In this document: one piece after another, positions 34,531-44,007 of the stretch
Layout of the letters: each line of letters begins with the position of its first letter
Numbering within the stretch: position 1 is the first letter of the stretch
NCBI GenBank assembly: GCA_023425645.1
Contig: JAFACG010000039.1
Span: 10,952-74,951, forward strand
Direction: 5' to 3'
Length of the DNA stretch: 64,000 nt
Source of the DNA: Pseudomonadota bacterium
Lineage (GTDB): Bacteria > Pseudomonadota > Gammaproteobacteria > Burkholderiales > Burkholderiaceae_B
Notes under the pieces: model-generated
What the model saw: only the letters and a program-made list of their open reading frames with translations
Told to the model about the DNA's origin: nothing
The model's database searches: none
Program-made: the position numbers and the translations under genes

Positions 34531-35901
34531 TTAGACTGGCGTGTAATTCAGGAAGCGCGTGCTGGCGCCGGCGAAGGTCAGGCGTACCGTGCCGATGGGG
34601 CCGTTACGCTGCTTGCCGATGATGATCTCCGCCGTGCCCTTGTCGGGCGAATCGGGGTTGTAGACCTCGTCGCGATAGATGAACAGGATCAAGTCGGCGT
34701 CCTGCTCGATGGCGCCCGATTCACGCAGGTCGCTCATGACGGGGCGCTTGTTGGGCCGCTGCTCCAGGCTTCGGTTGAGCTGCGACAGAGCGATCAGCGG
34801 GCAGTTCAGCTCCTTGGCCAGGCCCTTGAGCGAACGGCTGATCTCGGAAATTTCGGTGGCGCGGTTCTCGCCGCCGCTGGAGGACATCAGCTGCAGGTAG
34901 TCGATGATGATCAGCCCCAGCTGGCCGCACTGCCTGGCCAGGCGGCGCGCCCTGGCGCGCACTTCCATGGAAGACAGGCCCGGGGTTTCGTCGATGTAGA
35001 TCTGCGCTTCCTGCACCTGCTGCACGGCGTGCGTGAGGCGCGGCCAGTCATCGGCCGTCAGCTTGCCGGTGCGCATGCGGTGCTGGTCCAGCATGCCGAC
35101 CGAGCCCACCATACGCATGGCCAGTTGCACCGCACCCATTTCCATGGAGAACACCGCTACCGGCAGGCCCTGTTCGATGGCCACGTGCTCGCCGATGTTC
35201 ATGGAGAAGGAGGTCTTGCCCATGGACGGGCGGCCGGCCACGATGACCAGATCCCCCGCTTGCAGGCCGGAGGTCATCTTGTCCAGGTCGGCAAAGCCCG
35301 TGGGCACGCCCGTGACCTCGGAGTCGCCCTCGCGGTGGTAGAGCTCGTCGATGCGCTCCACCACCTGGCTGAGCAGCGGCTGGATGTCCAGAAAGCCCTG
35401 CGAGCCGCGCGCGCCCTCCTGGGCGATCTGGAACACCCGCGTTTCGGCCTCGTCCAGTATCTGGCGGGCTTCCTTGCCCTGCGGATTGAAGGCGGCCGAC
35501 GAGATATCGTCCGCCACGGTCACCAGCTTGCGCAGCATGGAGCGCTCGCGCACGATCTCGGCGTAGCGCCGGATGTTGGCCGCGGACGGCGTGTTGTGGG
35601 CCAACGCGTTCAGATAGGCCAGGCCGCCCACTTCTTCCTGCTTGCCGGCCACCGACAGCGACTCGAACACGGTCACCACGTCGGCGGGACGGGCCAAGCC
35701 GATCAGGCGGGTGATGTGCTGCCAGATCAGCTTGTGATCATGGCGGTAGAAGTCCTCGTCGGTGACGATGTCGGCCACCCGATCGAAGGCGGCGTTGTCC
35801 AGCAACAGGCCGCCCAGCACGGACTGCTCCGCCTCGATGGAATGGGGCGGAACCCGTAGGTAATCCAGGGACGAATCGGTCTGGGCGGACTTGCTCTCCA
35901 C
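34531..35901 (-). CDS. dnaB: Replicative DNA helicase DnaB
   Basis: The hexameric 5'-3' fork helicase, 456 residues. Seen: the N-terminal primase-interacting domain (about 15-120, IEAEQSVLGGLLLDN), the RecA-like domain with Walker A GRPSMGKTS (223-231), and Walker B LIIIDYLQL. It starts at a GTG with AAGGTG about 7 bases upstream. It follows rplI on the same strand with a terminator between them, so it may depend on partial read-through or on an unseen promoter in the 111-base gap. Confidence 0.97.
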   Translation of the reverse strand: MESKSAQTDSSLDYLRVPPHSIEAEQSVLGGLLLDNAAFDRVADIVTDEDFYRHDHKLIWQHITRLIGLARPADVVTVFESLSVAGKQEEVGGLAYLNALAHNTPSAANIRRYAEIVRERSMLRKLVTVADDISSAAFNPQGKEARQILDEAETRVFQIAQEGARGSQGFLDIQPLLSQVVERIDELYHREGDSEVTGVPTGFADLDKMTSGLQAGDLVIVAGRPSMGKTSFSMNIGEHVAIEQGLPVAVFSMEMGAVQLAMRMVGSVGMLDQHRMRTGKLTADDWPRLTHAVQQVQEAQIYIDETPGLSSMEVRARARRLARQCGQLGLIIIDYLQLMSSSGGENRATEISEISRSLKGLAKELNCPLIALSQLNRSLEQRPNKRPVMSDLRESGAIEQDADLILFIYRDEVYNPDSPDKGTAEIIIGKQRNGPIGTVRLTFAGASTRFLNYTPV

Positions 35902-35930
35902 GCGCGCACCTTCAAGTCAGGAAAGAAAAC

Positions 35931-35957
35931 AAAAAAGCCGGTTTGCACCGGCTTTTT
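35931..35957 (-). terminator. Intrinsic terminator between rplI and dnaB
   Basis: On the minus strand AAAAAGCCGGT pairs with ACCGGCTTTTT and is followed by a T-rich stretch. It would end the rpsF-rplI transcript 30 bases before dnaB begins. Confidence 0.9.
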
Positions 35958-36012
35958 CCAGGCCTTGCCGGTACACCCCAGAAAGGAATGTACCATGAGC
36001 AAACCGGGTTGC

Positions 36013-36468
36013 TTAGGCGACGTCGCCTTGAACCACCACGGTGATGTCGGCCACGACATCGGCGTGCAGAGCGATCTGCACAGGGTACTCGCCAACAGCC
36101 TTCAGGGGACCGTCGGGCAGACGCACCTGGGACTTGACGATTTCGGCGTAGCCGGCGCCCTGCAGGGCGGCGGCGATGTCCATGGTGGTCACGGAACCGA
36201 ACAGACGGCCGTCGACGCCGGCCTTCTGCACCAGCGTCACGGACTGGCCGTTCAGCTTGTCGTTCTGGGCCTGGGCGGCAGCCAGTTTTTCAGCTTGCAG
36301 TTTTTCCAGTTCGGCGCGGCGGGCTTCGAATTCCTGCAGAGCGGCAGCCGTGGCGCGGCGGGCGATCTTGCGGGGCAGCAGGAAGTTGCGGGCATAACCA
36401 TCACGCACGCGGACCACATCACCCAGGTTGCCCAGGTTGACGACTTTTTCGAGCAAAATGACTTGCAT
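36013..36468 (-). CDS. rplI: 50S ribosomal protein L9
   Basis: 151 residues with the L9 N-terminal RNA-binding domain [19 protein letters not shown], a long charged linker helix (about 40-75) and the C-terminal domain ending in VVVQGDVA. It binds 23S rRNA near the L1 stalk. It lies 18 bases after rpsR and ends the ribosomal part of the rpsF cluster. Confidence 0.98.
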   Translation of the reverse strand: MQVILLEKVVNLGNLGDVVRVRDGYARNFLLPRKIARRATAAALQEFEARRAELEKLQAEKLAAAQAQNDKLNGQSVTLVQKAGVDGRLFGSVTTMDIAAALQGAGYAEIVKSQVRLPDGPLKAVGEYPVQIALHADVVADITVVVQGDVA

Positions 36469-36486
36469 GACTAATGTTCCTCTGGA

Positions 36487-36759
36487 TTATTTGTGGTTGT
36501 CGGTGTACGGCAACAGAGCCAGGAAACGCGCGCGCTTGATAGCGGTGTCCAGCTGACGCTGGTAGTGCGCTTTCGTGCCAGTCAGACGTGCGGGGATGAT
36601 CTTGCCATTTTCCTGGATGAAATCACGCAGGGTGTCCAGGTCTTTGTAATCGATTTCTTCAACGCCAGCGACGGTGAAGCGGCAGAATTTGCGGCGCTTG
36701 AACAGTGGGTTCTGTTGTGCAAATTTGCGTTTTTTGTCTTTGCCTCTACGGAAAGCCAT
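36487..36759 (-). CDS. rpsR: 30S ribosomal protein S18
   Basis: 90 residues, basic, with [20 protein letters not shown] and [13 protein letters not shown], all S18 hallmarks. It forms a dimer with S6 on 16S rRNA. The gap to priB (89 bases) holds two small hairpins, which may affect translation of rpsR. Confidence 0.98.
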   Translation of the reverse strand: MAFRRGKDKKRKFAQQNPLFKRRKFCRFTVAGVEEIDYKDLDTLRDFIQENGKIIPARLTGTKAHYQRQLDTAIKRARFLALLPYTDNHK

Positions 36760-36777
36760 TTTGTGCCTCGTTAGTAA

Positions 36778-36830
36778 CCGGACGATGTCCGGGAGAATTC
36801 AGTGTGAAGCGAAGTGTAGAAACGCTTCGC
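36778..36830 (-). other. Two small hairpins in the priB-rpsR gap
   Basis: CCGGAC-GAT-GTCCGG at 36778-36792, and GCGAAG/CTTCGC at 36809-36830 with a 10-base loop. Neither has a T-run. They may protect mRNA ends or influence rpsR translation; no function is shown. Confidence 0.4.
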
Positions 36831-36848
36831 GACGATCGGGTCGGACTG

Positions 36849-37166
36849 TCAGACCGTGACCGTGGCCTGCCCTGCAAAGTTGCGCCGGTATTGCTGCACA
36901 TGCAGCACCAGTCGCGTGGATCCTTTGCGGGCCGGGGCGATGAAGCCCTGTACGAGCAGGCGGGCCCCAAGGGGGGTGTCCACCAGCGCCAGGGCGTTTT
37001 CACCCAGAGCCACCACCTGCATCGCCAGGGCGATCTGCCGGGGGTGGCCGGCTTCCATCACGGAGGATTCATGCTCCAGAGCCAATTCCAGGGCGGGCAC
37101 GCCGGCCGGCGTATAACGCAGCGGCTTGATGTCGATGACCTGCCCGTCGAGACTGACCTGGTTCAC
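36849..37166 (-). CDS. priB: Primosomal replication protein N (PriB)
   Basis: A 105-residue single OB-fold protein that binds ssDNA and helps PriA restart stalled forks. Seen: VNQVSLDGQVIDIKPLRYTP at the start, then LELEHES-like ELALEHESS and the central LVLHVQQYRR. The likely start is a GTG, matching the conserved N-terminus; a longer ATG frame runs into rpsF. It is 13 bases after rpsF. Confidence 0.9.
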   Translation of the reverse strand: MNQVSLDGQVIDIKPLRYTPAGVPALELALEHESSVMEAGHPRQIALAMQVVALGENALALVDTPLGARLLVQGFIAPARKGSTRLVLHVQQYRRNFAGQATVTV

Positions 37167-37179
37167 GCAGTCGGAACTT

Positions 37180-37563
37180 TTATTCTTCAGCTTCAGCGGT
37201 TTGGGCGCTGGCTTCTGCACTTGCCTTGCGCGCTTCTTCGCGCTCGACGGACTTCATCATGACCGAAGCGCCTTCGGGGGCTTTCTTCGTGCCGGCGATG
37301 AGATAACGCAGAATGGCGTCGTTGTAGCGGAAGGAATGCTCCAGTTCGTCCAGGATGGACTGACCGCATTCGATGTTCAGGCACACGTAGTGGGCCTTGA
37401 CCAGTTTCTGGATGGGGTATGCCAGTTGACGGCGGCCCCAGTCTTCCAGGCGGTGGATCGTACCGCCGGCGGAAGTGACGATCGCCGAATAGCGCTCGAC
37501 CATGGCGGGCACTTGCTCGCTTTGATCGGGATGCACAATGAACACTACTTCGTAGTGACGCAT
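37180..37563 (-). CDS. rpsF: 30S ribosomal protein S6
   Basis: 127 residues beginning [19 protein letters not shown], with [19 protein letters not shown] and an acidic/alanine-rich tail ([11 protein letters not shown]). It heads the rpsF-priB-rpsR-rplI cluster, with AAGGAG 7 bases before the ATG. A strong promoter lies about 110 bases upstream, leaving a leader of about 100 bases. In many bacteria this leader binds the S6:S18 dimer for feedback control; a CCG next to GGTGC is present here, but I could not confirm the structure. Confidence 0.98.
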   Translation of the reverse strand: MRHYEVVFIVHPDQSEQVPAMVERYSAIVTSAGGTIHRLEDWGRRQLAYPIQKLVKAHYVCLNIECGQSILDELEHSFRYNDAILRYLIAGTKKAPEGASVMMKSVEREEARKASAEASAQTAEAEE

Positions 37564-37671
37564 GAAACAACTCCTTGTGGATATCGACTGTCTGCACCCG
37601 GCCAAACAGAACACAGGCACAGCAGACGCGACAGCCCGCCCGTCAAAACCGGGTCGAGCAAGAAACCATAA

Positions 37672-37701
37672 ATATTAGCACCAGGCCAGGCGCGCTGACA
37701 A
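37672..37701 (-). promoter_or_regulatory. rpsF operon promoter
   Basis: On the minus strand TTGTCA (37701-37696) is followed after 18 bases by TAATAT (37677-37672). A TG one base before the -10 makes it an extended -10. It is the best-looking sigma-70 promoter I found in the window. Confidence 0.75.
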
Positions 37702-37712
37702 GCTGCACGCCA

Positions 37713-38519
37713 TCAGCCTTCGACGCTGGCGTAGGCGGAATGGTTATGGATGGACTCGAAATTCTCCGCTTCGATGCGGTAGCGCAACACTCCGGGCAGG
37801 GAACGCACGCTGACGGCCACATCGCGCACCAGGTCCTCGACGAACTTGGGATTGTCGTAGGCCTGTTCGGTGACGTATTTTTCGTCCGTGCGCTTGAGCA
37901 GGCCCCACAGTTCGCAGGAGGCCTGGTCTTCGATGCGGCGGATCAGGCCCGGCAGGTCGACGGCGGATGGATCGGCGAATACCGCCTGCACCGTGACATG
38001 GGAGCGCTGGTTATGGGCGCCGTACTCGGAAATGGCCTTGGAGCAAGGACACAGGCTGGTGACCGGCACCATGACAGAAAGCTCGAACTCGGGCCGCGCG
38101 TCCACGCCCACCCGGGCGGTCCAGCCGACGGTGTAGTCCATCAGGCTGGCCACGCCCGAGACCGGCGCGATCTTTTCCAGAAATACGGGAAAGGAGGCGC
38201 TGATGTCGCCGCGGCCCGCGTTCAGCAAGGGCAGCATGGCCTGGGCCATCCGCACGAATCCGGCCGGCGTCATGGCCTGGCGGCGGTATTGCTCCAGCAG
38301 GGCCACGAAGCGCGACATGTGCGTGCCTTTTTCCTCGGGCGGCAAGGCCACCGTCAGTTCCCATTGAGCCACGGTGGGCACGGACTGCCCCTGCCCCAGG
38401 TCCAGCATCATCGGATGACGGACCCCGCGCACGCCGACGCGCTGGATGGCAACGCGGCGGGTGTCCACGCTGCTTTGCACATCCGGCATGGTCAAGGGCA
38501 TTTCCGACACTGTATTCAT
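37713..38519 (-). CDS. folE2: GTP cyclohydrolase FolE2 (type IB)
   Basis: A 268-residue GTP cyclohydrolase IB that starts folate synthesis by converting GTP to dihydroneopterin triphosphate. Seen: the COG1469 signature [14 protein letters not shown] with Cys157 and Cys159, and YGAHNQRSH with His169 and His174. FolE2 enzymes accept several metals and in many bacteria replace zinc-dependent FolE under zinc limitation. An inverted repeat lies in its upstream region. It is downstream of dxs on the same strand with a 147-base gap. Confidence 0.94.
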   Translation of the reverse strand: MNTVSEMPLTMPDVQSSVDTRRVAIQRVGVRGVRHPMMLDLGQGQSVPTVAQWELTVALPPEEKGTHMSRFVALLEQYRRQAMTPAGFVRMAQAMLPLLNAGRGDISASFPVFLEKIAPVSGVASLMDYTVGWTARVGVDARPEFELSVMVPVTSLCPCSKAISEYGAHNQRSHVTVQAVFADPSAVDLPGLIRRIEDQASCELWGLLKRTDEKYVTEQAYDNPKFVEDLVRDVAVSVRSLPGVLRYRIEAENFESIHNHSAYASVEG

Positions 38520-38585
38520 ATCAGTCAGTCCGGCCGCGGCAGGGCCGCGACCGCAATTAATCAGTAATGGAACATTATCTTATGC

Positions 38586-38608
38586 TTATCGAGGCGAAAG
38601 TTCGATAA
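38586..38608 (-). promoter_or_regulatory. Inverted repeat upstream of folE2
   Basis: TTATCGA (38586-38592) and TCGATAA (38602-38608) form a perfect 7-bp inverted repeat with a 9-base spacer, about 70-90 bases before the folE2 ATG and in the dxs-folE2 gap. It could be an operator or an RNA hairpin. Confidence 0.4.
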
Positions 38609-38666
38609 CCTTAAGAACAGGGTGCATATTTGCGCGTTCCCGGCCGGCCGGGCGCCGCAAATTGCG

Positions 38667-40532
38667 TCAGGGCTCAAGCAAACTTGAAAAACGTTCACGG
38701 ACGGCGCGCTCGATGCCGGCGGCGTCCAGGCCCAGCGCGGCGGCGATCTTCTTCTGATCGCCATGGTCGATGAATTCATCCGGATAGCCCAGTTGCAGCA
38801 CGGGTGCGACGATGCGTTCGCGGCTGAAGAATTCCAGCACGGCGCTGCCGGCTCCTCCCATGATGCAGGCTTCCTCCAGGGTGACGAAGGCCTGATGGCC
38901 CTGGACCAGCTCCTGCAGCAGGGCCTCGTCCAGCGGCTTGACGAAGCGCATGTCCACCACGGTCGCATCCAGGCTCTCGGCCGCCTTCAGCGCCTCGTAC
39001 AGCACCGGCCCGAAAGCCAGCAACGCCAGGCCTTTGCCCTCGCGGCGCACCACGCCCTTGCCCAGCGGCACCGTGGCCAGGTCTTCCCCGGGCGCCGCGC
39101 CCACGCCGGCGCCGCGCGGATAGCGTACCGAGCTGGGGCCGGGATGCTGGTAGCAACAGGTCAGCAGCAGGCGGGTTTCGCGCTCGTCCGAAGGCGTGGC
39201 CACCACCATGTTCGGGATGCAGCGCAGGAAGGCGATGTCGTAATTGCCCGCGTGCGTGGCGCCGTCCGCGCCCACGATGCCGGCGCGGTCCAGCGCGAAG
39301 GTGACGTCCAGGTTCTGCAGGGCGACGTCGTGGATGAGCTGGTCGTAGCCGCGCTGCAGGAACGTGGAATAAATGGCCACCACGGGCTTCTGGCCTTCAC
39401 AGGCCAGCCCGGCGGCGAAGGTGACGGCGTGCTGTTCGGCAATCCCCACGTCGAAATAGCGGCGCGGAAACTGCTGCTCGAATTCCACCATGCCGCTGCC
39501 CTCGCGCATGGCCGGTGTGATGCCGTACAGGCGGGCGTCTTCGGCGGCCATGTCGCACAGCCACTGGCCGAACACCTGGGTGAAGGTGGGCCGCGGCGGG
39601 GTGGCCGGCTGCACCAGACCCACGGAGGGGTCGAACTTGCCGGGACCGTGATAGAGCACCGGATCGGCCTCGGCCAGCTTGTAGCCCTGTCCTTTGCGGG
39701 TCACCACATGCAGGAACTGCAGCCCGCCCAGCTCGCGAAGGTTGCCCAGGGTGGCGACCAGCGCGTCCAGGTCATGGCCGTCGATGGGCCCCACATAATT
39801 GAAGCCCAGCTCCTCGAACAGCGTGGCCGGGGAAAGCATGCCCTTGGCGTGGCCCTCGAACTTGCGCGCCAGGTCCAGCACGGGCGGCACATGCTGCAGC
39901 ACGGCGCGGCCCACGTTCTTGGCGGCGGCGTAGAAGCGGCCCGACATCAGGCGCGCCAGGTAGTGGTTCAGCGCCCCCACCGGCGGAGAGATGGACATGT
40001 CGTTGTCGTTCAGCACGACCAGCACGTTCACGTCGGGCGTGACGCCGGCATTGTTCAGGGCTTCGAAGGCCATGCCCGCCGTCATGGCGCCGTCGCCGAT
40101 CACGGCGATGTGCTGGCGCTCGACGCCCGCATTGCGCGAGGCCACCGCCATGCCCAGCACGGCGGAGATGGACGTGGACGAATGGGCCGTGCCGAAATCG
40201 TCATAATCGGATTCCGAGCGCTTGGGAAAGCCCGATATGCCGCCCTGCTGGCGCAGCGTGGCCATCTGGTCGCGGCGCCCCGTCAGGATCTTGTGCGGAT
40301 AGGATTGGTGCCCCACATCCCACACGATGCGATCGTGCGGGGTGTCGAATACATAGTGCAGGGCCGTGGTCAGCTCCACCGTGCCCAGGTTGGAAGACAG
40401 ATGCCCACCGGTTCTGGAGACGGACTGAAGAACAAACTCCCGCAACTGACGGGCCAGTTCGGGAAGATCGCGCTGATCGAGCTTGCGCAGGTCAGCGGGC
40501 GACTGGATCTGTTCTAGGGAAACGGTTGTCAT
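38667..40532 (-). CDS. dxs: 1-deoxy-D-xylulose-5-phosphate synthase
   Basis: The first enzyme of the MEP isoprenoid route: a 621-residue TDP enzyme that condenses pyruvate and glyceraldehyde 3-phosphate. Seen: [11 protein letters not shown], the TDP/metal motif GDGAMTAG (146-153) with LNDNDMSIS (174-182), and in the second domain [15 protein letters not shown]. It lies 95 bases downstream of ispA on the same strand, the usual xseB-ispA-dxs order in proteobacteria. Confidence 0.98.
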   Translation of the reverse strand: MTTVSLEQIQSPADLRKLDQRDLPELARQLREFVLQSVSRTGGHLSSNLGTVELTTALHYVFDTPHDRIVWDVGHQSYPHKILTGRRDQMATLRQQGGISGFPKRSESDYDDFGTAHSSTSISAVLGMAVASRNAGVERQHIAVIGDGAMTAGMAFEALNNAGVTPDVNVLVVLNDNDMSISPPVGALNHYLARLMSGRFYAAAKNVGRAVLQHVPPVLDLARKFEGHAKGMLSPATLFEELGFNYVGPIDGHDLDALVATLGNLRELGGLQFLHVVTRKGQGYKLAEADPVLYHGPGKFDPSVGLVQPATPPRPTFTQVFGQWLCDMAAEDARLYGITPAMREGSGMVEFEQQFPRRYFDVGIAEQHAVTFAAGLACEGQKPVVAIYSTFLQRGYDQLIHDVALQNLDVTFALDRAGIVGADGATHAGNYDIAFLRCIPNMVVATPSDERETRLLLTCCYQHPGPSSVRYPRGAGVGAAPGEDLATVPLGKGVVRREGKGLALLAFGPVLYEALKAAESLDATVVDMRFVKPLDEALLQELVQGHQAFVTLEEACIMGGAGSAVLEFFSRERIVAPVLQLGYPDEFIDHGDQKKIAAALGLDAAGIERAVRERFSSLLEP

Positions 40533-40627
40533 ACTGAAAGACGTCTATCCGGGCAAATAAGTGAAACGACTGCTGTGGAACAATCGCCAATCAACTATTG
40601 TAAAACGCTTAGCCGCCAGCGCCAAAA

Positions 40628-41536
40628 CTAGCGGTCACGGCCCACGATGTAATCGGCCAGCTGAGTCAGCCGCGCCGCCGAGGGTCCGACCGGCCGCAGG
40701 GCCAGCTGCGCCTTCTCGTTCAGGGCGCCCAGCAGTTCGCGGGAGCCTTCCAGGCCCAGGATGGACACATAGGTGGGCTTGTTGTCGGCGGCGTCCTTGC
40801 CGGCCGTCTTGCCCAGCGTGGCGGTGTCGGCGGTGACATCCAGGATGTCGTCGACCACCTGGAAGGCCAGGCCCACCGCCTGGGCATAATCCTCCAGGCC
40901 CTTGCGCACCGTGGACGAGGCTCCCGCGACGATGCCTCCCAGCAGCACGCTGGCCTCCAGCATGGCGCCGGTCTTCATGCTGTGCATGGTCTGCAACTGA
41001 TCGCGATCCAGCTGCAGGCCCACGCTGGCGCAGTCGATGGCCTGGCCGCCGGCCATGCCGGCGCTGCCGGCGGCGCGCGCCAGTTGGGAAATCGCCTGGA
41101 CCACCAGGGCGGGGGCAATGGGCATCTGCGCCAGCAGCTCGAAGGCCAGCGGCTGCAGCGCATCGCCGGCGAGCATGGCGCAGGCCTCGTCGAACTGGAT
41201 GTGCACCGTGGGACGGCCGCGCCGCAGCTCGTCGTCATCCATGCAAGGCAGGTCGTCGTGCACCAGCGAATAGGCATGAATCAGCTCCACCGCCGCCGCC
41301 GCCAACTCCAGCGCCTTCAGCTGGGCGGTCGCCATGGGCTTGCCCTGCATGGCCGCCTCGCCGGCGGCATAGACCAGCGCGGCGCGCACCCGCTTGCCGC
41401 CGCCCAGCACGGCATAGCGCATGGCCTCGTGCAGACGGCACGGCTCCTGGGTGGCGGCGGGCAGCAACTGATCCAGCACGACTTCAGTCTGCTCGACCCG
41501 CGCCTGCAGCCATTCGGTAAAACTCACAGAAACCAT
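40628..41536 (-). CDS. ispA: Farnesyl diphosphate synthase
   Basis: A 302-residue (2E,6E)-FPP synthase. Seen: GGGKRVRAAL (45-54), the first Asp-rich motif DDLPCMDDD (94-102) with two residues between the aspartate groups, and the second Asp motif FQVVDDILD near residue 232. It makes the farnesyl diphosphate that hpnCDE would turn into squalene. The ATG lies one base after the xseB stop; a longer open frame upstream is a shadow of xseB. Confidence 0.97.
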   Translation of the reverse strand: MVSVSFTEWLQARVEQTEVVLDQLLPAATQEPCRLHEAMRYAVLGGGKRVRAALVYAAGEAAMQGKPMATAQLKALELAAAAVELIHAYSLVHDDLPCMDDDELRRGRPTVHIQFDEACAMLAGDALQPLAFELLAQMPIAPALVVQAISQLARAAGSAGMAGGQAIDCASVGLQLDRDQLQTMHSMKTGAMLEASVLLGGIVAGASSTVRKGLEDYAQAVGLAFQVVDDILDVTADTATLGKTAGKDAADNKPTYVSILGLEGSRELLGALNEKAQLALRPVGPSAARLTQLADYIVGRDR

Positions 41537-41537
41537 C

Positions 41538-41834
41538 TTAAATGTCTCCATCCGCCTCGTCCCCGGACAAGGGACGCAGCAGATTTCCTTGCAATACACT
41601 GACCTGTTCCTGCGCAACGTCCAACTTGCGCTGACAGAATTTGGCAAGCTCCACGCCCTGCTCATAGGCCTGCAAGGCCTGCTCCAGCGGCAAGGCGCCG
41701 CTCTCCATCCGCGCCACCAGCGCCTCGAGCTGCGCCAGCGCGGACTCGAAGTCCTGCTCGGCGGACACGCCGGCCGCCGGTACGCCGGCCGCCGGTTCAC
41801 CGGCCGTCTGATTATCGTCGCGAGATTTAACCAT
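41538..41834 (-). CDS. xseB: Exodeoxyribonuclease VII small subunit
   Basis: A 98-residue protein, slightly long for XseB because of a Gly/Ala/Pro-rich N-terminal tail (residues 8-25 include GEPAAGVPAAGVSAEQ). The family core follows: FESALAQLEALVARMESG, PLEQALQAYEQGVEL and CQRKLDVAQEQV. It joins the large subunit XseA (not in the window) to digest single-stranded DNA. AGGA lies 6 bases before the ATG. It starts the xseB-ispA-dxs cluster. Confidence 0.93.
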   Translation of the reverse strand: MVKSRDDNQTAGEPAAGVPAAGVSAEQDFESALAQLEALVARMESGALPLEQALQAYEQGVELAKFCQRKLDVAQEQVSVLQGNLLRPLSGDEADGDI

Positions 41835-41956
41835 AACTTTTCCTGATCTGTGAGGACTGCCCGGGCGGCCATGGCGTCCGCCTGAAAAACGCATTGTACG
41901 GGAGCGGCGGACAACGCGCCGTTCAAGCACAAGCGGGGCCGCAGGCCATGGACGCG

Positions 41957-41981
41957 AAAAAAGGCCGCCTGGAAGCGGCCC
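41957..41981 (-). terminator. Intrinsic terminator after sseA
   Basis: On the minus strand GGCCGC and GCGGCC pair across TTCCAG and are followed by six T, starting about 20 bases after the sseA stop. Confidence 0.88.
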
Positions 41982-41998
41982 TTCTGCATTGCTTGCCT

Positions 41999-42862
41999 TC
42001 AGCCGCGCGCCACCGGCCGCGTCGGGTCGCTGACCCATTCGCTCCAGGAGCCGGGGTAGATGCGCGAGCCGTTCAGCCCCGCCAGCTCCATGGCAAAAAG
42101 ATTGTGACAAGCCGTAATGCCCGAACCGCACTGATGCACGACCTGCGAGGCAGGCGTGTCGCCCAGCAGAGCCTGGAACTCCTGCTGCAATTGCCCGGCA
42201 GGCTTGAAGCGGCCCTGGGCGTCGAGATTGTTCATATGGGAACGGTTGAGGGCGCCCGGGATATGCCCGGCCACCGGGTCCATGGGTTCGACTTCGCCCC
42301 GATAACGTTCGGGCGCGCGCGCGTCGATCACGGTGAAGACGGGCTGGGCGATATTGGCCAGGACCTGGTCGGCCTGTACCGTGGGCATGGCGGCCTGGCG
42401 CGGCAGGTTCAGGCTCTGTACGGCCTGGGCCTCGGAAACCGAAGGCTGGCGCCGGCCGGTCTCGACCTCGCCGCCGGCCTCCCGCCAGGACTGCCAGCCG
42501 CCGTCCAGGATGGCCACATGCGGATGTCCGAGCCAGCGCAGCATCCACCACAAATGGCTGGCAAACAGCGAACCTTGCGCATCGTAGGCCACGACCTGCA
42601 TGCCGGAGGTCAGTCCCTGCAGGCGCATCAGCGCCGCCAGGTCCTGGCGGTCGGGCAAGGGATGGCGGCCGTTGGCGCCGGTCCTGGGCGCGGCCAGGTC
42701 GGTTTCATGATCCAGGAACAGCGCGCCGAGGATATGGCCCTGCTCATAGGCGCGTCGCCCCGCCTGATGATCGGCCAGGTCGTGGCGCACATCGAACACC
42801 AGCCAGTCGGCGCGGCCCAGGTTGGCGCGCAGCTGCTCCGGGGTAACCAGGTGATCAAACAT
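41999..42862 (-). CDS. sseA: 3-mercaptopyruvate sulfurtransferase (SseA-type rhodanese)
   Basis: A 287-residue protein with two rhodanese domains. The C-terminal one has the active loop CGSGITAC (Cys245 catalytic), which matches the CGSG(V/I)T of 3-mercaptopyruvate sulfurtransferases rather than the CRKGVT of thiosulfate sulfurtransferases. It moves sulfur from mercaptopyruvate to thiols or cyanide. Its start overlaps the stop of the EamA transporter gene by 8 bases. Confidence 0.92.
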   Translation of the reverse strand: MFDHLVTPEQLRANLGRADWLVFDVRHDLADHQAGRRAYEQGHILGALFLDHETDLAAPRTGANGRHPLPDRQDLAALMRLQGLTSGMQVVAYDAQGSLFASHLWWMLRWLGHPHVAILDGGWQSWREAGGEVETGRRQPSVSEAQAVQSLNLPRQAAMPTVQADQVLANIAQPVFTVIDARAPERYRGEVEPMDPVAGHIPGALNRSHMNNLDAQGRFKPAGQLQQEFQALLGDTPASQVVHQCGSGITACHNLFAMELAGLNGSRIYPGSWSEWVSDPTRPVARG

Positions 42863-43763
42863 GTTCTGCCTCCTTGGCGGGCGCCTCCGGACCGGGCGGC
42901 TGCTGGCCGCGCAGGATGCGGTCCTCGCTGTACGTGCGCCAGGCCGACAGCAGGCCCGATCCGATGATCAGCGCCATGCCGGTCCAGGCCAGCCAGTCGG
43001 GAAGATCACCCCAAAATACGATGCCGATCAGAGCGGCAAAAATAATGGTGGTGTATTGGAGAGCCGCCGTCAACAGGGCCGAGCCCAGGCCGAAGGCGCG
43101 CGTCATGGTCAACTGGCCGAACAGGCCCGCCAGGCCCACGCCCAGCAGCGCCAGCCAGGCGCGCCAGTCCAGGTCGCGCCAGCCGTCCAGCAGCAGCCCG
43201 ACGGCGCTTGAACAGACCACGAAGCAGGAGAAGATCAGCACCGTGCGCCATTCCGGCTCGCCCGCTCGCCCCAGGGCCCGCACCTGCATCATGGCAATCG
43301 CCGACAGGGCGCCGGCGCACAAGCCCAGCATGGCGGCGAACCACTGGTCTTCGGATATGCTGGGCCGCAATACGCCGATCACGCCCAGAAAGCCCAGCAG
43401 GACGGCCAGGATGCGGACGGGATCGCGCTGGGACCCGCCCCAGGCCAGCATCCAGACGGCGATGAACAAGGGCGCGGTGTAGTTCAGGCTGACGGCGGTG
43501 GACAGCGGCAGATAGGCCAGCGCCAGAAAGCCCAGCCACATGGACGTGACGCCCGAGACATTGCGACGTATGTGCAGCTTCCAGCTCTTGGGGGCGATGG
43601 GGCGTCGCCCCGCCTTGGCCCAGAAATAGAGCAGCAATACGGACGGCAGTCCGCGAAACAGCACGATCTGGGGCATGGACGCCCCCGCATCGGCGGATAC
43701 TTTGACACAGGCCCCCATGATGGCAAACATGGCACAGGCCACCAGCATCCATAATGACTGCAT
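42855..43763 (-). CDS. EamA-family DMT-type transporter
   Basis: A 302-residue protein with ten predicted hydrophobic helices in two EamA repeats, for example LLGFLGVIGVLRP closing the first repeat and QYTTIIFAALIGIVFWGD in the second. It is a member of the drug/metabolite transporter superfamily; the substrate is unknown. It is translationally coupled to sseA by an 8-base overlap and diverges from htpX. Confidence 0.88.
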   Translation of the reverse strand: MQSLWMLVACAMFAIMGACVKVSADAGASMPQIVLFRGLPSVLLLYFWAKAGRRPIAPKSWKLHIRRNVSGVTSMWLGFLALAYLPLSTAVSLNYTAPLFIAVWMLAWGGSQRDPVRILAVLLGFLGVIGVLRPSISEDQWFAAMLGLCAGALSAIAMMQVRALGRAGEPEWRTVLIFSCFVVCSSAVGLLLDGWRDLDWRAWLALLGVGLAGLFGQLTMTRAFGLGSALLTAALQYTTIIFAALIGIVFWGDLPDWLAWTGMALIIGSGLLSAWRTYSEDRILRGQQPPGPEAPAKEAEHV

Positions 43764-43959
43764 GCGAACAAACCAGAATCAGAAATAAGGGGAAGTCATT
43801 ACTATACTCCCCCGACTTGTAAAAAAACGCCCGCGTCCCCATATTGAACAAGCCATGCGACAGGATTGCGACACGCCGCCGCGGCGCCGCAAGCCAGAAG
43901 CTGACGAAAAGCTGAATTTTCTTGTCTTCCCGCTTTCAATTAAGGCTAAAATTTTCCAC

Positions 43960-43982
43960 GGACCGCGGCGCGGCCCGTTTTT
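43960..43982 (+). terminator. Terminator-like hairpin in the htpX leader
   Basis: An imperfect GC-rich stem (GGACCGC with GCGGCCC, one A-C mismatch) is followed by five T, 25 bases before the htpX ATG. It could attenuate htpX or be a chance GC-rich repeat. Confidence 0.35.
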
Positions 43983-44007
43983 CTCAGTCACACCGGAATC
44001 CGCATTC

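Noticed and set aside
38560..38600. A Zur box upstream of folE2
   Set aside because: AT-rich sequence with TAATG and CATTA is present, but it does not fit the known palindromic Zur consensus well enough to call.
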